From: DAOTVX01 sp034436015
GTDB taxonomy: Bacteria > Chloroflexota > Anaerolineae > Anaerolineales > Villigracilaceae
Assembly: GCA_034436015.1 (NCBI GenBank)
Contig: DAOTWG010000019.1
Location: 1 to 64,000 of the forward strand
Direction of reading: 5' to 3'
DNA: 64,000 bases
Numbering within the stretch: the first letter of the stretch is position 1; the number at the start of each line of letters is the position of its first letter. This document shows, piece after piece, positions 59,220 through 64,000 of the stretch. The notes beneath the pieces are model-generated. The model was not told where the DNA came from. It did no database searches and worked only from the letters and a program-made list of their open reading frames with translations. Both the position numbers and the translations under genes were made by a program.

Positions 59220-60128
59220 TTACGGGATTGACGCGACGACGCAGCTCTTGCGGCGACGTCGGGCGGCGTACATCGCGCGCTCGGCCGCATGGAGCAAGTC
59301 TGTTGCCTTCGCCGCGTGATCCGGGAACAGGCTAATACCAATCGAGAGACCGATCTGCACGACTTGGCCATTCCACTCCATCGGTTGCTCCACGCTCTGC
59401 TGGATTTTCTCGGCCACCCGCCTAGCATTGACAGCGTTTTGCACTCCTTCCAGCAAAACGACGAACTCATCGCCTCCTATGCGGGCCACCGTATCGCTGC
59501 GGCGGATGGTCGCTCGTATGCGTCGGCTTGCCTCACACAGCACTCTATCCCCGGCGTCATAGCCATAGCGGTCGTTGATCTGTTGTAGACCGCGCAGGTC
59601 AAGGTACAGGACGGCGAAGACCATCTGCTGGCGCAGAGCACGCGCGATGCACTGTTCTATCCGATCCGTCAACAAGGAACGGTTGGGCAACTCGGTCAGG
59701 GCGTCATGGGTGGCAAGAAAAAGCACATCCGCTTCCATGCGTTTGACCGCATCGACCTCGCGCATAATGCCCAGCAACCCGATGACCCGGCCTGCTCGGT
59801 CGCGTAAGGGAAACTTGCTGATGGAAACCCAGTGCGGCCTTCCATCGGGGCGCAGACGACTCTCGATAATATCCACGCGAGGTTGCCCGCTTTCCATGAT
59901 ATGCAAATCCTCCATCATCGCGCGGCGACCAACCTCTTCCCCAAACAGCTCACTCTCATTCTTCCCGGCCAAGGCAGAGACATCCTGAAAGCCCAACTCG
60001 GCTGCCATTTTCTGGTTAAGGTGAACGAAACGGCAATAACGGTCCTTAAAATACACGCCGTCCGCGCTGTTGGTCAATAAAGCTTCCAACAGTATCTCGC
60101 TGTCAAAAGGAGAACGGCTATACTCCAT
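59220..60128 (-). CDS. PAS-GGDEF diguanylate cyclase
   Basis: The 302-residue protein has an N-terminal PAS domain (LLTNSADGVYFKDRYCRFVH, LRPDGRPHWVSISKFPLRDR) and a GGDEF domain. The active-site motif is intact (RIGGDEFVVLLE) and an RxxD product-inhibition site (RRSD) lies five residues before it. The preceding element reads YLDLRGLQQINDRYGYDAGD, where typical cyclases have DLDxFKxIND and GH, so some substrate contacts are altered. It has no membrane segment. It would make cyclic di-GMP in response to a PAS ligand. The 257-base gap to the GH3 gene has only a GGGAGC/GCTCCC hairpin near 59052. Confidence 0.9.
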   Translation of the reverse strand: MEYSRSPFDSEILLEALLTNSADGVYFKDRYCRFVHLNQKMAAELGFQDVSALAGKNESELFGEEVGRRAMMEDLHIMESGQPRVDIIESRLRPDGRPHWVSISKFPLRDRAGRVIGLLGIMREVDAVKRMEADVLFLATHDALTELPNRSLLTDRIEQCIARALRQQMVFAVLYLDLRGLQQINDRYGYDAGDRVLCEASRRIRATIRRSDTVARIGGDEFVVLLEGVQNAVNARRVAEKIQQSVEQPMEWNGQVVQIGLSIGISLFPDHAAKATDLLHAAERAMYAARRRRKSCVVASIP

Positions 60129-60180
60129 CGAACTTCCACTACCCTGAAACGTCCAGAGAGAATCGCTGTTGTACGCGACT

Positions 60181-60206
60181 TTATTGTACTACGTTATTGT
60201 ACTACG
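60181..60206. repeat. Tandem 13-bp duplication
   Basis: TTATTGTACTACG occurs twice in direct succession (60181-60193, 60194-60206). The stop codon of the ABC ATPase gene lies in the second unit. On the minus strand each unit supplies TACAAT, a possible -10 for the GGDEF gene. Confidence 0.7.
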
Positions 60207-60918
60207 TTGCCGTCTCTCCGTTCGTAGCGACAAGATTGCCGTCTTGGAGCAGAAAAACCTGGTGAGCATACTGATCTACCAGGACATCATGCGAGACCAT
60301 GAGAAGGGTGATTCGTTCCGTGTCCACAAGGTAGCGGAAGAGCGCAAAGAGCTCCTGCGCGCTGCGACTGTCCAGTTCGCCGGTGGGTTCGTCGGCAAGA
60401 ATCAGCGACGCGCGGTTGGCCAGGGCGCGCGCCACGGCCACACGCTGTTGCTGTCCACCGGAGAGTTCGTAGGGGCGGTGGTCGCGCCAGCGGCTCATGC
60501 CCACAAGTTCCAGACATTCCAGCGTTCGTTGATGGCATGTCCGCGGCTCCTCGCCCTTTATACGTAGAATGAGTTCTACATTCTCATACGCAGAAAGGGT
60601 GGGAATCAAGCCAAAGGACTGGAAAATCAAGCCGAGGTAGTCGCGTCGCCAACAGGCCAGTTCCTCGTCTGTCAATTTCCTCAAATCACATCCTAGGACA
60701 CGCACAACGCCGGACGTCGGGCGGTCAAGGCCGGCCAGACAGTTCAACAACGTGGTCTTGCCGCTGCCGGATCGCCCGCGTAACGCCACAAACTGGCACG
60801 GTTTGATCCGAAGCGAGACGCCGCGCAACGCGGCCACGCCATCCCCTGTGTTCCGCGAAGGGTACACGCGCCAGAGATTCTCGGTCTCAATGACGTATTT
60901 TGATTCGGATGCGCTCAT
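60202..60918 (-). CDS. ABC transporter ATP-binding protein (LolD/MacB type), second of the pair
   Basis: The 238-residue ATPase has Walker A LRGRSGSGKTTLLN, the Q-loop LIFQSFGLIPTLSAYENVE typical of the LolD/MacB group, signature LSGGQQQRVAVARAL, Walker B LILADEPTGELD and switch SHDVL. It lies six bases after the other ATPase gene and belongs to the same export system as the FtsX-like permease. LolD/MacB-type pairs move lipoproteins, peptides or drugs by mechanotransmission. The cargo is unknown. Confidence 0.92.
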   Translation of the reverse strand: MSASESKYVIETENLWRVYPSRNTGDGVAALRGVSLRIKPCQFVALRGRSGSGKTTLLNCLAGLDRPTSGVVRVLGCDLRKLTDEELACWRRDYLGLIFQSFGLIPTLSAYENVELILRIKGEEPRTCHQRTLECLELVGMSRWRDHRPYELSGGQQQRVAVARALANRASLILADEPTGELDSRSAQELFALFRYLVDTERITLLMVSHDVLVDQYAHQVFLLQDGNLVATNGETAT

Positions 60919-60924
60919 ATTGGT

Positions 60925-61992
60925 TCATGCCTTGCTTCCCTGACGTCCGCCGCGCAAAGAACGCAAACGGCGAAGCAGAGAGCACAGAAAGCGGCGTCCA
61001 TGGGGAGAAAGGCCGGTCAGCGTCTGTTCTGCGGCGGGCAAGGGGGGCGCCTCCGCCGTTGTTCCAGGAGTCGCCAGGCCTTCGTGAACAGCTACATGCT
61101 CCATAGCGAGCGGACGAATCAAGATGCCCTCCGGGGTGATCTCTAGGCGAGCGCGACGACGGATGTGAAAGCGCTCCAGATATTCGCGCGGCACCTGCAG
61201 GCGGCCGGCCGAATCCAAAACGACCAGTTCCTCGAAGCGTTGTGGTCCCTCGCGGTGATCGGTCTGCAGGCGCACCGTTTCGCTGGCCAATTTGCCGTCG
61301 CGCACAGCGACGACGCGATCTACGTGATGGGCAACGTTGACATCATGGCTGACGATGATGATGGTGAGCGCGAAGTGACGGTTGAGTTGACGGAACAGGG
61401 CATAGATCGTTTGCGCGGTTTCGTTGTCCAGTTCGCCGGTTGGCTCATCGGCAAGGAGCAGGCGCGGCCGGTTCGCCAGGGCGATGGCAATGGCAACGCG
61501 CTGCTGCTCACCGCCGGAAAGTTCATCCATGCGGTGTTCGCCTCGTCCACCCAGGCCAACAATCTCCAGCAGTTCGTCCGCGCGCCGGCGCGCCGCGCGT
61601 CCCGCCTGACCGGCAAGCAAAAGCGGCAGGGCGATATTTTCGCGCGCGCTCAGGTAAGGGATGAGGTTGCGCCCGCCATACTGCCAGACGAAGCCAACTG
61701 TGGCGCGGCGGTAGTCATCCAGCGCCCGTGGACTCAGCCGGCCCAAATCGGTTCCATTCACCACCACACGCCCACCGGTGGGGCGGTCAAGCCCGCCCAG
61801 GATATTCAGGAGCGTGGATTTCCCACTGCCGCTCGCGCCCACCACCCCTACCATCTCGCCCGGCAAAACAACAAGGTCAAGCCCTTGAAGCGCCTGGACT
61901 TCTGTGACGGGACTGCCCGCGTGTCCATCCGCCGTGAGGCGGTAAATTTTGACCAGATTTTCGCAAAGCACGAACGGTTCGGCGCCTGTCAT
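60925..61992 (-). CDS. ABC transporter ATP-binding protein with a C-terminal AbrB-like domain
   Basis: The 355-residue protein is a LolD/MacB-type ATPase (Walker A GASGSGKST at 52-60, LSGGEQQRVAIAIAL, LLLADEPTGELD, SHDV) followed by an extra region. Residues about 254-294 read LVVLDSAGRLQVPREYLERF and then ARLEITPEGILIRP, the pattern of SpoVT/AbrB swapped-hairpin domains, which usually bind DNA or mediate dimerisation. A Pro/Arg-rich tail ends the protein. The Q-loop is FVWQYGGRNLIPYLSARENI. Its ATG overlaps the permease stop as ATGA. The AbrB-like part may dimerise the ATPase or sense transport. Confidence 0.9.
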   Translation of the reverse strand: MTGAEPFVLCENLVKIYRLTADGHAGSPVTEVQALQGLDLVVLPGEMVGVVGASGSGKSTLLNILGGLDRPTGGRVVVNGTDLGRLSPRALDDYRRATVGFVWQYGGRNLIPYLSARENIALPLLLAGQAGRAARRRADELLEIVGLGGRGEHRMDELSGGEQQRVAIAIALANRPRLLLADEPTGELDNETAQTIYALFRQLNRHFALTIIIVSHDVNVAHHVDRVVAVRDGKLASETVRLQTDHREGPQRFEELVVLDSAGRLQVPREYLERFHIRRRARLEITPEGILIRPLAMEHVAVHEGLATPGTTAEAPPLPAAEQTLTGLSPHGRRFLCSLLRRLRSLRGGRQGSKA

Positions 61993-64000
61993 GTCGTCTC
62001 TCCAAGTTTAATAGCCTGGAAGATGCGCATGCGTCGCAGCAAGGCGAGAAGCGCCGCCAGCGCAATCAAGAACAAGGCTAGGAACAAAAGGTACATCTGG
62101 AAAACGGAGAACCAGGCAATTTCAATGCGGAAAGGCGGATATTGCGCTTGCATCGTCGCGCCGATCTGCAGGAAGGGCACAAATAGACGACTTGCCAGAA
62201 GACCTACCCCTGTACCCACGCCGCCGCCAAGCAGAATCAGGAAAGCCAGCTCGGAGGCCAGCAATCGCGTCATTTGTTGTCCGGTCAGGCCAATGGCGCG
62301 CAGGATGCCCATCTCGATGAAACGACGGCGGAAGGAGAACAGGGCGTAGAGCAGGAAGCCCGTCATTGTCAAAATGGCGGAAGCGACAAAGCCGGCCGAA
62401 AGCAGGCCGAAGAGACCTTGTCGTTCCGGCCTTCGCTGTATGGCGCGGATGTTCCACTCGGCGGATGTCCATCGATCCACGAAGATATTGAGTCCATTCT
62501 CGACGAGGCGGCTTTGATCGGCTTTCGAGTCGAGGGCGATGGTGTGGCCGCGTATCGCGTAGACGATTTCCTCCGGATCGGTGTTGGGAGCCAGCGCCAA
62601 CCAGACCTCGTGAGGATATTCCGCACCGGCGAGAAGGAAGAATTCGTTCAGATTGCCTACAAATAGAGGCCCTTGCGTAGGATACCAGGTGGGGAAGAGA
62701 TCAAAGGCGCCGACGATGAGGGCATTCATCACGACAGACTGACTCCTTCCACCAGGTTGAATGCTCATTTCCAGATGATCGCCGATCTCAAGGTCGTTTT
62801 GGCGCAAGAAGTCGCTCGAAACTAGCACGCCGTCGGGGGTGGTAGCCAGGATGTTCATTAAAGCGCCTAACGGCAGAGAGGCAAAGTCGTCCTGCCAGCG
62901 CACAACGGAAGGGAACGTCAGGCGGTCTATGCCCAGGAATACCCCATCCGCAGCGCCACGACCGGTCAATGCGGAGGCGCGGTAACGCCCAACGCGAGTG
63001 ACGGCGCGCACGCCGTCGAGCGTCAGGTGTTCTTCCAACGGCCCGAATGTGTACACGGCGTCTTTCGCCTCCCCCACAAAGGTGTTCCCCAACTCGTGGA
63101 CTTGCAAATCAGCGCCGACCTGATAGTAGATTTGCTTTTCAAGGTGAACATCCAGCGTACGCGCCAGCGAAGCAGTAAACGCCGCAAGGCCCAATGTCAG
63201 GACCAGCAAGACAAGCGGCGCGCTGTAGAACGCCGGCGAGCGCGCCAGATAGCGAGCTGCCATTAACATCCCAACGCTTTTCGTGCGCTGTAACCCCCGG
63301 GCGAGCAAAGCCATCAGACGCGGCACCAGGCGCAGGGTGAAGAGCGCCACTGCCAGAATGCCCACCGCCGGAACCAACAAGAGCAGCGGATTCCTCAAAG
63401 GATCGGGCACATTGGCAGCCTCACTCAGCGCACGTCGGCTCTGCAGAGTCAGAATCCAAAAGCCGTAGCCAGCCGGGAGAAGAAGGAACAGGTCGAGCCA
63501 TAGACGCTGCCACCAGGGTGGGCACAGGAAGCGTGCGCGTTCCTGACGGTAGGTGATGATTGTGTTGGATGCCGCCCCCAGACCGGGAATCAACACTTGG
63601 ACAAAGAGCAACAGACCAATTCCCAACAGACCGTATCCACCGGCGACCGGCGTCATCTCAACGCGCAGGTCGCCACCGGCACTGAAACGCAGGAAACTGT
63701 GCGCCTGACCGGTTGCTTGAGCAATCCATTCGCCTAGAAAGACGCCGATCGTCAGGGCAACCAGGCCCAACAAGATTCCCTGCAACGCCACCATCCATAC
63801 CGCCTGCGCCGCGCTGGCGCCCCGGCTGCGTAGAACGGCAATCTCGCTGCGTTGCTGGCCGACGAACAATTCTGCCACGAGACTCACGAAGGCCAGAATC
63901 AGGCCCAAAATAGGCACGCTAAAGGCATACAGAAGGTAGGTAAGCAAAGGAGTGCTTTCCCGATAACGTTGCAAGGCTTCCAACGGTGACGCTACAAGTT
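61989..64000 (-). CDS. FtsX-like ABC permease, N-terminal end outside the window
   Basis: At least 670 residues of an FtsX/MacB-like permease are present. The frame stays open through base 64000, so the apparent TTG start at 63983 is not the real one. It shows two FtsX modules: a four-helix block beginning LLTYLLYAFSVPILGLILAF with LVAELFVGQQRSEIAVLRSRGASAAQ, and a final block containing RRRFIEMGILRAIGLTGQQMTRLL. Between them lies an extracytoplasmic domain of about 280 residues (VGADLQVHELGNTFVGEAKD onward). The two FtsX blocks make it a long, double permease like those of lipoprotein-release or antimicrobial-peptide systems. Two ATPases follow in the operon. Confidence 0.88.
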   Translation of the reverse strand, partial: LVASPLEALQRYRESTPLLTYLLYAFSVPILGLILAFVSLVAELFVGQQRSEIAVLRSRGASAAQAVWMVALQGILLGLVALTIGVFLGEWIAQATGQAHSFLRFSAGGDLRVEMTPVAGGYGLLGIGLLLFVQVLIPGLGAASNTIITYRQERARFLCPPWWQRLWLDLFLLLPAGYGFWILTLQSRRALSEAANVPDPLRNPLLLLVPAVGILAVALFTLRLVPRLMALLARGLQRTKSVGMLMAARYLARSPAFYSAPLVLLVLTLGLAAFTASLARTLDVHLEKQIYYQVGADLQVHELGNTFVGEAKDAVYTFGPLEEHLTLDGVRAVTRVGRYRASALTGRGAADGVFLGIDRLTFPSVVRWQDDFASLPLGALMNILATTPDGVLVSSDFLRQNDLEIGDHLEMSIQPGGRSQSVVMNALIVGAFDLFPTWYPTQGPLFVGNLNEFFLLAGAEYPHEVWLALAPNTDPEEIVYAIRGHTIALDSKADQSRLVENGLNIFVDRWTSAEWNIRAIQRRPERQGLFGLLSAGFVASAILTMTGFLLYALFSFRRRFIEMGILRAIGLTGQQMTRLLASELAFLILLGGGVGTGVGLLASRLFVPFLQIGATMQAQYPPFRIEIAWFSVFQMYLLFLALFLIALAALLALLRRMRIFQAIKLGETT

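Overview
This 64 kb window looks like chromosome from a member of the Chloroflexota, probably Anaerolineae-like. That is an inference from gene content and style, not from a marker gene: nuo genes with two NuoM copies, Thr/Pro-rich linkers on exported proteins, a NurA plus HAS-barrel pair, a ribosomal L31 extended by an RpoA-CTD-like domain, the family usually labelled quinate 5-dehydrogenase, and GldAFG/DUF4340 and FtsX-type ABC systems. Base composition is moderately GC-rich. I saw no rRNA, tRNA, insertion sequence, prophage or CRISPR array. Most of the window is housekeeping sequence.

Layout. 1-814 (minus): an aromatic pathway unit (DAHP synthase, aroH) behind a strong promoter and a Phe/Tyr-rich leader peptide that looks like an attenuator. 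889-5588 (plus): DUF6391 gene, holA, MBL hydrolase, a family of unknown function, then an intergenic repeat and obgE. 5601-9216 (minus): cysS, a PIN-TRAM membrane protein, a UbiA prenyltransferase. 9360-9529 (plus): a candidate rod-shaped, 6S-like RNA. 9607-21306 (minus): one long unit holding complex I membrane-arm genes (nuoA, H, J, K, L, M, a second M, N) followed by F0 ATP synthase genes (atpI, atpB, atpE, a b/delta fusion). No peripheral-arm nuo gene and no F1 alpha, beta, gamma or epsilon gene is present. 21492-26764 (minus): rpoD, then a DUF4340/GldG/permease/ATPase export system. 27104-33925 (plus): a proton pyrophosphatase, rplU-rpmA-rpmE, a sugar/adenosine kinase, ahcY and rsmG. 33952-36416 (minus): etfA, etfB and a DUF4870 protein. 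36702-44497 (plus): a zinc-ribbon/LysM membrane protein, NurA, a HAS-barrel protein, a decayed gene, and dnaE. 44673-49057 (minus): an atypical response regulator, about 1 kb of sequence without a clear gene, then a TPP-riboswitch thiamine unit (thiN, thiB, tenA-like). 49093-55337 (plus): a second copy of the intergenic repeat, then an M20 peptidase, a RecB-like nuclease, recJ and a GT4 glycosyltransferase. 55367-64000 (minus): a substrate-binding protein without signal peptide, a cupin, a GH3 lipoprotein, a PAS-GGDEF protein and a two-ATPase/FtsX export system cut by the window end.

The most notable points are: the aromatic attenuator, in which a 9-nt segment inside the leader peptide is exactly complementary to the loop of the following hairpin; the two-copy intergenic repeat whose core differs only by indels of 3, 3 and 6 nt; the candidate 6S-like RNA; the clustering of proton-channel subunits of two complexes; and a second NuoM that has lost the TM7 lysine kept by its three neighbours.
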